NCBI RefSeq assembly: GCF_000144645.1
Contig: NC_014377.1
Span: 1,798,001-1,862,000 of the forward strand
DNA length: 64,000 bases
Origin: Thermosediminibacter oceani DSM 16646
GTDB taxonomy: Bacteria; Bacillota; Thermosediminibacteria; Thermosediminibacterales; Thermosediminibacteraceae
Direction: 5' to 3'
Shown: positions 8,824-17,626 of the stretch, piece after piece
How the letters are laid out: the number at the start of each line of letters is the position of its first letter
How positions within the stretch are numbered: position 1 is the first letter of the stretch
Program-made: the position numbers and the translations under genes
The notes under the pieces: generated by a model
Told to the model about the DNA's origin: nothing
The model's database searches: none
The model's input: only the letters and a program-made list of their open reading frames with translations

Positions 8824-9681
8824 TTAAATTTTTTCACTCAAATTTTTGCCCGTCGGTGTTACGGCGAGCCCGCCCATAGCGGTTTCCTTTAACCTGTCGG
8901 ACATCATGCGCCCGACTTCCTTCATGGCTGTTATCACTTCATCGGCGGGAATAACGCTTTCAATGCCCGCCATAGCCATATCTGCAGCCAGAATGGCTTG
9001 AGCAGCCCCCATGGCGTTGCGCTTTATGCAGGGCACCTCCACCAGGCCTGCCACGGGATCGCATACAAGTCCCATCACTGCCTTCAACGCCATGGCAACC
9101 GCATGAGCAGCCTGTCTTGGGCTTCCCCCCGCCAGCTCAACGACGGCGGCAGCGGCCATGGCGGAAGCGGCACCGCACTCCGCCTGGCAGCCTCCTTCGG
9201 CACCGGCGATGGTGGCATTTAGGGCTATTATCCTTCCCACTGCGGCGGCGGTGAAAAGGCTGTCCACAATTTCGTCATCGCTTTTTCCCAGCTTTTCTCC
9301 TACCGTCAAAACAGATCCGGGCAGTATACCGCAGGAACCAGCCGTAGGAGCGGCCACGATCTTCCCCATGGAAGCGTTCACGTTGGATACCGCCATGGCC
9401 CTTGCGGCAGCCTTCGCCACGGTACTGCCCGCGAGAGCCGAACCTGCGGCATTCCACATTTTCCTGCCTTCTCCGCCCGTGATGCCGCTTATTGAGCGGA
9501 TTTCAGCGGCCACCCCCCGATTTGCGGCTTCCTTCATAACATCAAAATAAGACCTCATCTTCTTAAAGAGTTCCTCTTCGGTACTGCCAGTATATTTTGC
9601 CTCCAGTTCTCTGACTACGGTGGATATCTTACAGCCTCTTTTTTCCGCCGATTTTACCAGTTCCTCTATAGATCTTATCAT
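8824..9681 (-). CDS. sdaAA: L-serine dehydratase, Fe-S, alpha subunit
   Basis: With the beta subunit it deaminates L-serine to pyruvate and ammonia using an oxygen-labile [4Fe-4S] cluster, as in Gram-positive anaerobes. The 285 residues contain the conserved cysteines in GSCGILPG, GGCQAECG, GLVCDPVAG and EVPC, which include the cluster ligands. It lies 12 bp after sdaAB in the same operon as ilvA and ridA. Length is normal for the separate alpha subunit. Confidence 0.95.
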   Translation of the reverse strand: MIRSIEELVKSAEKRGCKISTVVRELEAKYTGSTEEELFKKMRSYFDVMKEAANRGVAAEIRSISGITGGEGRKMWNAAGSALAGSTVAKAAARAMAVSNVNASMGKIVAAPTAGSCGILPGSVLTVGEKLGKSDDEIVDSLFTAAAVGRIIALNATIAGAEGGCQAECGAASAMAAAAVVELAGGSPRQAAHAVAMALKAVMGLVCDPVAGLVEVPCIKRNAMGAAQAILAADMAMAGIESVIPADEVITAMKEVGRMMSDRLKETAMGGLAVTPTGKNLSEKI

Positions 9682-9693
9682 ACTTTTCCACCT

Positions 9694-10353
9694 TTACGCT
9701 GGTAATATTATCAATATCCGGTATATGTCTTCAATGCTTTCAAGAACCTCTTTTATTCCTTCGGGTAACGGCTCGTCGGTTTCTATGATCATCAGTGCTT
9801 GTTCACCCTTTGTCTTTCTCGAAACCCTCATCTGGGCGATATTGAACCCCTTTTCCGCCAGGTGTGTCGTAACTCGGGCTACTATGCCGGGCCTGTCCCT
9901 GTGAACGGTAATAATGGTTGGATATTCTCCCGAAAAATCCACTTCAAACCCGTCGATAGCCGTAATCTTGACCCGGCCGCCGCCGATGGAACAGCCGGCC
10001 ACCTCGGTTTTTCGGGTATTGCCTTCCAGCACGAACAGGGCCGTATTGGGATGCAGGCTATCATCGTCTTCGCCGGCTACCAGTTCGTAAACCAATCCCC
10101 TTTTTCCTGCCTCCTCGAAGGAGGTTCTTATCCGCTCGTCATCGGGAGCAAACCCTAAAAGGCCCGCGATCAGGGCTTTGTCTGTGCCGTGACCGCGGCC
10201 CGTTTTTGCGAAGGAATTATAAACTACTATCCGGGCCCTTCTCGGTTCTTCTCCCAGAATATTCCTTGCCATATTCCCCAGTCTCACGGCTCCGGCCGTG
10301 TGGGAGCTGGAAGGGCCTATCATCACAGGTCCTATGATGTCAAACAGATTCAA
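9694..10353 (-). CDS. sdaAB: L-serine dehydratase, Fe-S, beta subunit
   Basis: Beta subunit of the two-piece L-serine dehydratase. Residues 1 to about 140 form the family core (GPSSSHTAGAVRLG near the start, GRGHGTDKAL, SIGGGRV), followed by a C-terminal ACT domain (about 145-219, starting TIITVHRDRPG) that may sense serine. It is placed between ilvA and sdaAA with short spacers, consistent with one transcript. Confidence 0.95.
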   Translation of the reverse strand: MNLFDIIGPVMIGPSSSHTAGAVRLGNMARNILGEEPRRARIVVYNSFAKTGRGHGTDKALIAGLLGFAPDDERIRTSFEEAGKRGLVYELVAGEDDDSLHPNTALFVLEGNTRKTEVAGCSIGGGRVKITAIDGFEVDFSGEYPTIITVHRDRPGIVARVTTHLAEKGFNIAQMRVSRKTKGEQALMIIETDEPLPEGIKEVLESIEDIYRILIILPA

Positions 10354-10403
10354 ACTTTATCACCCCTTAAATCCCCCCGATATCCCTCCTTTGCGGCAAT
10401 ATT

Positions 10404-11612
10404 TTATAGGATATTTATGCTATAATTGTGCTTTTCAAGCACATCTTTTATCCTCTGAACGTGCTCTTCGTCCGCCGTCTCCAGTTCCAGCTCCACCTTT
10501 GCATAACCTATGGGCACGTCTTTGTCAGATCTGCTGTGGGTAACTGAAAGCACGTTAGCACCAGTTCCGGCTACAAGGTTTAAAAGTGTACATAAGGTTC
10601 CGGGCTTATCAGGCAGGAAAGTGTCGACAAATATTTTCCGCCCACTCTTCACGAGTCCCTTATCAATGACCCTTGCCAGGATATTTACGTCGATGTTGCC
10701 ACCGCTTACCACAGCCACTATCCTCTTATCCTTTATATTGTTCAGGCGGTTCAGTATAGCCGCTACTGCTACCGCTCCTGCCCCTTCGGAAACCACCTTG
10801 GCCCTTTCCAGCAGGAGAAGTATGGCGTTGGCGATTTCGTCTTCATCCACCGTAACTATGTCGTCGACGTACTCTTTTACGATTTCGAAGGTCAGGTCTC
10901 CCGGCGTTTTAACCGCTATACCGTCGGCGATGGTAGGCACTCCCTCTACCGTAGTTATGGCCTTTTTTGAAATCGATACGGCCATGGACGGCATATTGCT
11001 GGTCTGGACCCCTATCACCTTGACATCTGGTTTCAAGCTTTTTGCCGCGATGGCAACACCCGATATTAAGCCCCCACCTCCGATGGGCACTACAATTACA
11101 TCGGTCTCGGGCAGGTCTTCAATTATCTCAAGCCCGATGGTACCCTGGCCGGCTATTACAAGCGGGTCGTTAAACGGGTGGATGAAAGTCGCTCCGGTTT
11201 CCTCCTGGATCTTTTTGGCCATGGCGTAGGCCTCGTCGTACACACTGCCGTGCAGCACCACTCCAGCGCCATACTTTCTCGTGGCGGAAACTTTGGACAA
11301 GGGGGCGTGTTTGGGCATAACTATCGTGGATTTTATGCCGTATGACGTAGCCCCTAAGGCAACCCCCTGGGCGTGGTTGCCAGCCGATGAGGCGATAACA
11401 CCTCTTTTCTTTTCCTCCTCGGTCAGGTGGGCTATCTTGTTGTAAGCACCCCTCAGTTTAAAGGAACCGGTCTTCTGAAGGTTTTCCATCTTCAGGTATA
11501 CATGGTTGCCGGTCATCTCACTCAAAGTGGTGTTGTGTACCAAACCTGTCTTGTATGCCACGTTTTTCAGAACTTCCCTGGCTTCCCTTATATCTTCCAG
11601 AGTTACTTTCAA
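10404..11612 (-). CDS. ilvA: threonine ammonia-lyase (threonine dehydratase) with ACT domain
   Basis: PLP enzyme that turns threonine into 2-oxobutyrate and ammonia (and serine into pyruvate). The 402 residues show the PLP lysine in GSFKLRGAYNKI, the phosphate-binding GGGGLISG loop and a single C-terminal ACT domain (from about residue 325). This short, one-ACT form is common for catabolic enzymes (TdcB-like), and the operon with serine dehydratase and RidA supports catabolism rather than isoleucine synthesis. The symbol ilvA is used broadly; tdcB is an alternative. Confidence 0.92.
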   Translation of the reverse strand: MKVTLEDIREAREVLKNVAYKTGLVHNTTLSEMTGNHVYLKMENLQKTGSFKLRGAYNKIAHLTEEEKKRGVIASSAGNHAQGVALGATSYGIKSTIVMPKHAPLSKVSATRKYGAGVVLHGSVYDEAYAMAKKIQEETGATFIHPFNDPLVIAGQGTIGLEIIEDLPETDVIVVPIGGGGLISGVAIAAKSLKPDVKVIGVQTSNMPSMAVSISKKAITTVEGVPTIADGIAVKTPGDLTFEIVKEYVDDIVTVDEDEIANAILLLLERAKVVSEGAGAVAVAAILNRLNNIKDKRIVAVVSGGNIDVNILARVIDKGLVKSGRKIFVDTFLPDKPGTLCTLLNLVAGTGANVLSVTHSRSDKDVPIGYAKVELELETADEEHVQRIKDVLEKHNYSINIL

Positions 11613-11636
11613 TTTTATTTACCTCCTCATATTAAA

Positions 11637-11660
11637 CGCACAGGCTCGGTTACCTGTGCG
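11637..11660 (-). terminator. intra-operon hairpin at the 3' end of ridA
   Basis: An 8-bp stem (cgcacagg/cctgtgcg) with an 8-base loop spans the ridA stop codon, followed on the minus strand by only a short T-rich tract. It may be a weak terminator or attenuator, or an mRNA stabiliser, lowering ilvA-sda expression relative to ridA. Confidence 0.45.
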
Positions 11661-12027
11661 CTATTACCTCAACCTCTATGAGTACCCCTTTCGGCAGTCT
11701 GCTCACCTCGACGCAGGACCGGGCTGGTGGGTTTTCGCTAAAGTATTCGGCGTAAATTTCGTTTACTTTAGCAAAATCGTCCATATTGGTGATGAATACC
11801 GTGGTCTTGACCACATTGCTGAAATCCATGTTGGCCGCCTTGAGTATGTTTTTCACGTTTTCCATTACCTGCCGGGTCTGGGCTTCGATGCCGCCCTCAA
11901 CTATTTCTCCGGTGGCAGGGTTTATGGCAATCTGACCGGAGGCAAATAAGAAATCTCCGACCATGACGGCCTGTGAATAGGGTCCTATGGCTTTCGGAGC
12001 CATGTCGGTTTTGATCACTTTTTTCAT
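11650..12027 (-). CDS. ridA: RidA family enamine/imine deaminase
   Basis: Hydrolyses reactive 2-aminoacrylate and 2-aminocrotonate released by PLP serine/threonine dehydratases. The 125-residue protein has the YjgF/RidA signatures [15 protein letters not shown], the ridge MENVKNIL and the catalytic Arg in PPARSCVEV. The ATG at 12027 is preferred over 12048 because aaggag lies 8 bases before it. Being next to threonine dehydratase, it is well placed to clean up that enzyme's enamine product. Confidence 0.95.
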   Translation of the reverse strand: MKKVIKTDMAPKAIGPYSQAVMVGDFLFASGQIAINPATGEIVEGGIEAQTRQVMENVKNILKAANMDFSNVVKTTVFITNMDDFAKVNEIYAEYFSENPPARSCVEVSRLPKGVLIEVEVIAHR

Positions 12028-12066
12028 TTTATCTTCTCCTTCCTTCATAAATTTATTAATATATGA

Positions 12067-12750
12067 TTAGAGATCGCTGTTCTTCCTGCTAAGGTAGCGG
12101 TAAATGGTGTTTTCCGATGTCTTTAGGTGCCTTGCCACCTCGGCGATTGCACCTTTAAGCAAAAATACTCCCTTTTCGCTCAACTTATGGACAACCCCCA
12201 TCTTTTCTTCGGGGGACATACGCTCCGGGGGTACGTTGACTTCTGCCACCGTATTTTCAATTATCGAGCGCATTAACTCTTCCAGGGAAAGAGTCAGGTT
12301 TTCCGGTACCTCTTTCCTGTCTTCTTTATATGTGCTTTGATCCTGGGGCTCCCCGTTTATATTCATTATGAAATCTTCTATAAAGCGCTTTGCCGCATAG
12401 GCGGCGCTCAGGTCCATGTTGACGCACAACATTCCGGCTATATCGCCATCTTCGTCTTTTATGAAAAAGGTGGAGGAGCGCAGGACCTTTCCATCCTTCG
12501 TCTTTCCCGGGTAATTTAAGAGGTAGTCTTTCTCCACATAAGCCTTTTCCTTTAAGAGTTTCAACCCCAGGTCAGTAAGGGGCCCGCCGACTTGCCGGCC
12601 GCTTATATGGTTGTTTTTAATGGCTACTATGGATGACTCCACATTGCTTACATCGTGCAGCACCACTTCGCAGAAGGGGCCGACAATGCCGGCGATGAAA
12701 TCCACCAGGGGGATGTAGGTTTTTAAAAGATCTCTTTTCTTCTTTTCCAT
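12067..12750 (-). CDS. YheO-like PAS/HTH transcriptional regulator
   Basis: DNA-binding protein of the YheO/DauR type. The first about 120 residues match the PAS_6 domain (LVDFIAGIVGPFCEVVLHD, NHISGRQVGGPLTDL), a charged linker follows, and residues about 170-227 form the HTH_22 domain ending in HLKTSENTIYRYLSRK. It is the first gene of the serine/threonine operon, 39 bp before ridA, so autoregulation plus control of amino-acid catabolism is likely (inference). Relatives such as DauR control D-amino-acid catabolism. The ligand is unknown. Confidence 0.85.
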   Translation of the reverse strand: MEKKKRDLLKTYIPLVDFIAGIVGPFCEVVLHDVSNVESSIVAIKNNHISGRQVGGPLTDLGLKLLKEKAYVEKDYLLNYPGKTKDGKVLRSSTFFIKDEDGDIAGMLCVNMDLSAAYAAKRFIEDFIMNINGEPQDQSTYKEDRKEVPENLTLSLEELMRSIIENTVAEVNVPPERMSPEEKMGVVHKLSEKGVFLLKGAIAEVARHLKTSENTIYRYLSRKNSDL

Positions 12751-12828
12751 ATTATAAACATCCTTCCCGATATAATATTCTACATCATATAAAAAAATCC
12801 TCCTTATGATAAAAAAATTTTTATTATG

Positions 12829-12936
12829 GTGTAATATTTATTTTTGCAAAAAAATTTTTTGGTTAAAATGTAAATATTTTCACCTACATTTTCGTACGAC
12901 CTGTCAATTTATGCAGGCCCCTCAAAGGTGTAATAT
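12829..12936. promoter_or_regulatory. divergent control region with repeated GGTGTAATAT
   Basis: Between the divergent regulator and ABC ATPase genes (12751-12967) the 10-mer GGTGTAATAT occurs at 12829-12838 and again at 12927-12936. The second copy overlaps a possible -10 (TAATAT) for the plus-strand gene; a TTGACA lies on the minus strand at 12902-12907 but has no -10 at the usual distance. The repeats are candidate operators for the adjacent regulator. The rest is very A+T rich. Confidence 0.35.
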
Positions 12937-12967
12937 ATTATTGATAAAAAGGTAGGGAGGGGAGATA

Positions 12968-14077
12968 ATGGCCAGCGTAGTCTTTAAAAATGTAAATAAG
13001 GTTTACCCCGGTGGATTCAAGGCGGTAACCGATTTCAATCTGGAAATAGCCGATAAGGAGTTCGTGGTGCTGGTAGGTCCTTCGGGGTGCGGTAAATCAA
13101 CAACCCTCAGGATGGTGGCGGGCCTTGAGGAAATTTCTTCCGGAGAACTTTACATAGGAGACCGTCTGGTGAACGACGTGCCTCCGAAGGACCGGGATAT
13201 CGCCATGGTTTTCCAGAACTATGCCCTCTATCCCCACATGAGCGTGTACGATAATATGGCGTTCGGGCTGAAGCTCAGAAAGGTGCCGAAGGCCGAAATC
13301 GACAGGAAGGTAAGGGAGGCCGCGATGATCCTCGGAATTGAGGAACTGCTCAATAGGAAACCCAAAGCTCTGTCGGGGGGTCAGAGGCAGCGCGTAGCCT
13401 TAGGAAGAGCCATTGTGCGTGAACCCAAGGTATTTCTCATGGACGAACCGCTGTCCAACCTCGACGCCAAGCTCAGGGTTCAGATGAGGACTGAACTACA
13501 AAAACTGCACCAGAGGCTGCAGACCACTTTTATATACGTCACCCACGACCAGACGGAGGCCATGACCATGGGGGACAGGATAGTGGTCATGAAAGACGGG
13601 CTCATCCAGCAGGTGGATACACCCAAGAGGATTTACGACCATCCGGCCAATATCTTTGTTGCCGGTTTCATCGGAAGCCCCCAGATGAACTTTTTGGAAG
13701 GACATCTTTCCGGCGAAGGGGATAAGGTCTATATAAACTTTGGCAATACGAAACTTTTGATACCCGAAGGTGTGAAAAAGAAAATAGACCCCTCTTACAT
13801 CGGCAAAGAGGTCGTGATGGGCATCAGACCCGAAGACATCCACGACGAACCGGCTTTCCTCGATTACTTTCCGGAATACTGCTTTGAGGTGAACGTTGAC
13901 GTGGTCGAGCTCATGGGCTCAGAAACTTACCTTTACCTGAACTTCCAAGACAAGTCCCTGACGGCCAGAGTCGATCCTAGGAGCAACGCCCGGCCCGGCG
14001 ATAGGATAAAAATAGGGTTCGATATGAATAAACTTCACCTTTTCGACAGGGTGACGACAAAAAGGATAATGGAGTGA
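12968..14077 (+). CDS. sugar ABC transporter ATPase (MsmK/UgpC type)
   Basis: ATP-binding subunit of the MalK/MsmK/UgpC class that energises sugar importers. The 369 residues show Walker A (GPSGCGKST, about 37-45), Q-loop, signature LSGGQRQRVALGRA, Walker B (VFLMDEPLSNLDA), the switch His (THDQTEA) and a C-terminal OB-fold regulatory domain (TOBE, about 240-369). No permease or binding-protein gene is adjacent, so it probably serves several importers in trans, as MsmK does in other Firmicutes. The Shine-Dalgarno agggagg precedes the ATG; a strong terminator follows. Confidence 0.93.
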   Translation: MASVVFKNVNKVYPGGFKAVTDFNLEIADKEFVVLVGPSGCGKSTTLRMVAGLEEISSGELYIGDRLVNDVPPKDRDIAMVFQNYALYPHMSVYDNMAFGLKLRKVPKAEIDRKVREAAMILGIEELLNRKPKALSGGQRQRVALGRAIVREPKVFLMDEPLSNLDAKLRVQMRTELQKLHQRLQTTFIYVTHDQTEAMTMGDRIVVMKDGLIQQVDTPKRIYDHPANIFVAGFIGSPQMNFLEGHLSGEGDKVYINFGNTKLLIPEGVKKKIDPSYIGKEVVMGIRPEDIHDEPAFLDYFPEYCFEVNVDVVELMGSETYLYLNFQDKSLTARVDPRSNARPGDRIKIGFDMNKLHLFDRVTTKRIME

Positions 14078-14085
14078 TGAAAAAG

Positions 14086-14127
14086 CCCCTGGCATTTCTT
14101 ATGCTCAGGGGCTGCTTACTTTTTTCC
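14086..14127 (+). terminator. terminator of the ABC ATPase gene
   Basis: Stem agcccctg-gcat / atgc-t-caggggct with one bulge and a ttctt loop, followed by a T-rich tract with six consecutive T. Confidence 0.85.
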
Positions 14128-14160
14128 AATGTTATGATATGATTATCACTGGTGGTATAT

Positions 14161-15060
14161 ATGCAAAAGGCAATTGCGGAAATCCTTTTGGAACTAAAAA
14201 AGCGGCTGAAAACACCCTTTGCAATCCTGGATAAGAAGGGGCGTTGCGTGCTGCAGGAAAAACTCGTGGAAAAACCGGCAAGATGCACAGTAAAACTGTG
14301 CGGCTCGGAATACGTGCTGGTAGCCGAACTTGCACGGGAGCAGCTTGTCGATTTTTCTCTGCTGCTGGAAGAGCTCGTAAACCGCAGGTTTTCGGAAAAG
14401 CTGATGGCTTTTCTTGATGGAAAAGGGGATATCATCGAAGACCTGCCCTGTCCCTGCGGCCTTATACTTATAAAATCGTCGGGTTCCTTTGAACCGGAGC
14501 CCTTTATCGAAAGCCTTTTTGACGAAGCGCTGCTTGCTAAAACCGGCGAAGCTTTTATCTTCATCATACCGGCAGCGGATCTGGACGAGCTCAAGGAAAC
14601 CTCCCGGGCCCTGTACCAGACTCTGGCCGAAGAGGTTTCTTCAAAGACTCTGATATGCATAGGAGGCATTGCCCGGGTGCCCCAAGAGCTTCCGGCGCTC
14701 TACCGGGACGCTGTTAAAGCCCTTAAATTCGCTCCCTTCATCAAAACCGGTGTGCTCTATTACCCGGAGATGGCCCTGGAAAGGCTGCTGGCGTCGCTGC
14801 CCGACGAAAGCCGCCGGGAGTTCATGATGGAAATGAGAAGAAAAATCCAATTTCTCGACGAAGAGGCCATTAAAACCATAAGGACCGTGATCGACTGCAA
14901 CCTAAACCTGGCAATGGCCGCCCGAAAGCTCTACATCCACCGAAATACGCTGATGTACAGGCTGGATAAAATCTCCTCCCAGACCGGCCTCGACATAAGA
15001 AAATTCAAGGATGCCGTAAAAATGGAGATTTTCCTCGCGCTGAACGAGTTTCAGCAATAA
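14161..15060 (+). CDS. PucR/CdaR-like helix-turn-helix regulator
   Basis: Putative transcription factor. The C-terminal about 60 residues match the PucR-type HTH_30: an Asn-rich turn (DCNLNLAMAARKLYIHRNTLMYRLDKI) followed by GLDIRKFKDAV. The region before it (about 150-230) resembles the GGDEF-like CdaR middle domain; the N-terminal 130 residues are not recognised. Start at the ATG 14161, with ggtggt upstream, rather than the GTG three codons earlier. It sits just after the sugar ATPase gene but behind a terminator. Family members control sugar-diacid or purine use; the target here is unknown. Confidence 0.8.
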   Translation: MQKAIAEILLELKKRLKTPFAILDKKGRCVLQEKLVEKPARCTVKLCGSEYVLVAELAREQLVDFSLLLEELVNRRFSEKLMAFLDGKGDIIEDLPCPCGLILIKSSGSFEPEPFIESLFDEALLAKTGEAFIFIIPAADLDELKETSRALYQTLAEEVSSKTLICIGGIARVPQELPALYRDAVKALKFAPFIKTGVLYYPEMALERLLASLPDESRREFMMEMRRKIQFLDEEAIKTIRTVIDCNLNLAMAARKLYIHRNTLMYRLDKISSQTGLDIRKFKDAVKMEIFLALNEFQQ

Positions 15061-15065
15061 ATCCC

Positions 15066-16631
15066 CTATCTTTTAAACCTTGCTGTAATAAAAGCCTTTG
15101 CTGCCCATACCACATCGTCCATCCTCAGGATCAGAACTATGGTCAAGTAAACTAAGACTCCGGCCAATACGGAAACCCCCAGGTCCAGGGCCTGATACAC
15201 CAGGGCTCGTGGAACGAACACATTACTCATCATGCCGTATACGTTGTGTACCGCGGCGCTCATGACGGCACATGCCGCTATGGATTTTACAAAACTCATC
15301 AGAATCCTTCGGCCACCCAAAGGGCCGATTTTTCTCCGCAAGCTGTAAAAGAGCATGGCGGTACCCGCCAGCGCGGAAATACTGGTAGCCAGGGCAAGAC
15401 CTCCCAGACCCATAAATTTTACCAGTATGAGGTTCAATACTACGTTTATCCCCACAGCTACGGCCCCGTTGACCATGGGAGTGGCCGTATCCCTGAGGGA
15501 ATAAAAGGCCCTGCTCAAAACGTCCCTGAGCCCGAAACCCACCATGCCTGCGGAGAAATAAAGCAGCGCTGTAGCCGTCATGAAGGTGGCTCTAGAGTCG
15601 AAGGCTCCCCTTTCAAACAGGAACCTGACTATCGGTACCCTTAGAACCATGGCGCCGGCACTCAATGGCATGACTATGGCGATCACAAAACCCAGAGCCC
15701 GCCCCAGAGTCCTCTTGAATCCCTCCATATCGCCCTCGGCCGAGAGGCGCGAGAGCGAAGGATAAATGACGGTGGCCACCGAAAGGGTGAATATGCCGTA
15801 GACGAAACCGTTCAGGCGGCTGGCAAAGTTCAGCGCCGCTATGGTTCCCTCCTCCAAGCTCGATGCCAGCATCCTGTCCACCAGCACGTTCAACTGACTC
15901 ACCCCCGTCCCAAGGACGACGGGTATGATCAGAATGCCCATGCGCTTCAGGTCTTCGTCGGCAAAATCGATCCCGGGGGTGAATTTAAACCCTTTTTTCA
16001 CGGCGGCCGGCAACTGAATCAGCACCTGGAAAGCAGCTGCAACCACCGTAGCGACCACGAGACCCCAAATACCCAGAACCTCGCTGAAAAGCAGCGCCGA
16101 AATTATTATAACGTTATAAGGTATTCCTATAACGGCTGGAACGGTAAACTCGCGGTTGGACTGAAGGTAGCCGGTCAATACGTTGGCCAGAGCCACGAAG
16201 GCACTCATAAACATAGTAATCCGGGTGAAGGCCGCCGCCATTTCCAGAGTCTCCCCGGAAAACCCCATGGCCACCAGCTTTACCAGCAATCTTGAGAAAA
16301 CAGCGCCGAAAAGGCTGAACATAAGGGAAACGATCAGTATGACGTTGAAAAGATTTCCAGCAAAGCCTACGGCCCTCTCCCTGCCCTTTTTCGCTTCGAT
16401 CTCCGAATATACCGGGATAAAAGAAGTTGAAAGGGCTCCGGCCACCGTGGCAAAAAGAACCGCTGGAACCGTGAGAGAGACCAGATATGCGTCCGTGACG
16501 CTGGTTGCACCGAATTTAGAACCTATTAAGAGTTCCCGAAAAAATCCCAGTATCTTGCTCAAAAGTGTAGCAATCATTATTACGGCGGCGGCTCGAGCCG
16601 CCGCCGTAGAACTCCTGCCCGCTTCAGTCAA
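15066..16631 (-). CDS. murJ: lipid II flippase MurJ
   Basis: Flips undecaprenyl-linked peptidoglycan precursor (lipid II) across the membrane. The 521-residue protein is hydrophobic throughout with about 14 predicted helices and the MviN/MurJ features: N-terminal ATLLSKILGFFRELLIGSKFG, a conserved stretch SVATVIYPSLSRLSAEG in the middle, and RAFYSLRDTATPM. It ends convergent with the PucR-like gene (6 bp apart) and follows the glucokinase gene by 6 bp, suggesting cotranscription. Confidence 0.93.
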   Translation of the reverse strand: MTEAGRSSTAAARAAAVIMIATLLSKILGFFRELLIGSKFGATSVTDAYLVSLTVPAVLFATVAGALSTSFIPVYSEIEAKKGRERAVGFAGNLFNVILIVSLMFSLFGAVFSRLLVKLVAMGFSGETLEMAAAFTRITMFMSAFVALANVLTGYLQSNREFTVPAVIGIPYNVIIISALLFSEVLGIWGLVVATVVAAAFQVLIQLPAAVKKGFKFTPGIDFADEDLKRMGILIIPVVLGTGVSQLNVLVDRMLASSLEEGTIAALNFASRLNGFVYGIFTLSVATVIYPSLSRLSAEGDMEGFKRTLGRALGFVIAIVMPLSAGAMVLRVPIVRFLFERGAFDSRATFMTATALLYFSAGMVGFGLRDVLSRAFYSLRDTATPMVNGAVAVGINVVLNLILVKFMGLGGLALATSISALAGTAMLFYSLRRKIGPLGGRRILMSFVKSIAACAVMSAAVHNVYGMMSNVFVPRALVYQALDLGVSVLAGVLVYLTIVLILRMDDVVWAAKAFITARFKR

Positions 16632-16637
16632 CTACAT

Positions 16638-17594
16638 CTACTCCTTATGGAAAACCAGCGATGCAGCACCTATTGTGCCCACATCCGTTCCCAGCTTTGC
16701 CTTCATCACCTCAAGATTCTCTACATTAGCCGGGAGAGCCCTGGTTTTCATAACTTCGACCATCGTAGAATAAAACATGTCCCAGGCGTGGGTAAGTCCG
16801 CCGCCGATTGCGATGCGCTCGGGATTATAGGCGTTTACCACATTTGCCAGCCCCACCCCCAGGTAAAAGCCCTCTTTTTCCACCAGTTCCCTGGCAAACT
16901 CGTCCCCTTCTTTGGCAGCAGCGAAAACGTGCTCGGCTCTTACCTCATCCTGTCCGGCAAGATCAGTTATCCTGGTCTTTCTGCCCGATAAAATGCCTTC
17001 CCTGGCGAACCTCGCCAGTGCGGTGCCGGAAGCATACGCTTCCCAGCAGCCCGAGTTCCCGCAGCCGCATACAGGACCTTCGAAATTTATCGTCACATGG
17101 CCCACTTCCGCGGCGTTTCCATCGCCACCCTTAAAAATCCTGCCGCCGGTGATGACGCCCCCTCCTATACCGGTGCTGATGGTTATGTAAATAAAGTTTT
17201 TTACGCCTTTCCCGGCACCGAAGAGGTTTTCCGCAATCGCCGCTGCGTTGGCGTCGTTTTCCATGATGACGGGAATATTGAACTCCTCTTTCATGATCGA
17301 AAGCAGCGGTATATCCTTCCACCCCGGAAGGTTGGGCGGGTTTTTGACGAGCCCCCTTTTGGCGTCCATCGGGCCGGGCACTCCTATGCCTATGCCCGCT
17401 ATGTCGGACAAAGACAAATCAATCCTTTTGAGGATCTCGTAAACGCTCTGCTTCATCCGCATGATAATCTTTTGCGGACCCTCCTTTGCAAGGGTGGGAA
17501 GCTCGATCTTCTCAAGGAGGTTTCCGTCATCGTCCATGGCACAGGTGGCGATTTTAGTGCCGCCCAGGTCAATACCCACTGCTATTTTTTTCAT
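16638..17594 (-). CDS. glcK: ROK family glucokinase
   Basis: Phosphorylates glucose with ATP at entry to glycolysis. The 318 residues show the phosphate-1 motif GIDLGGTKIATC, the ENDANAAAIAE stretch, the catalytic region STGIGGGVITGGRIFKG and the ROK zinc/fold signature CGCGNSGCWEAYASG. There is no N-terminal winged helix, so it is a kinase rather than a ROK repressor. It lies 32 bp behind the aldolase gene in the same direction. Confidence 0.92.
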   Translation of the reverse strand: MKKIAVGIDLGGTKIATCAMDDDGNLLEKIELPTLAKEGPQKIIMRMKQSVYEILKRIDLSLSDIAGIGIGVPGPMDAKRGLVKNPPNLPGWKDIPLLSIMKEEFNIPVIMENDANAAAIAENLFGAGKGVKNFIYITISTGIGGGVITGGRIFKGGDGNAAEVGHVTINFEGPVCGCGNSGCWEAYASGTALARFAREGILSGRKTRITDLAGQDEVRAEHVFAAAKEGDEFARELVEKEGFYLGVGLANVVNAYNPERIAIGGGLTHAWDMFYSTMVEVMKTRALPANVENLEVMKAKLGTDVGTIGAASLVFHKE

Positions 17595-17626
17595 TTAATT
17601 CTCCTCCCGTTCAACCGGTGTTTTTA

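Noticed and set aside
14149-14168. Sigma-54-like GG-N10-GC before the PucR-like gene
   Set aside because: It overlaps the start codon and RBS (ggtggt), so it cannot drive the gene.
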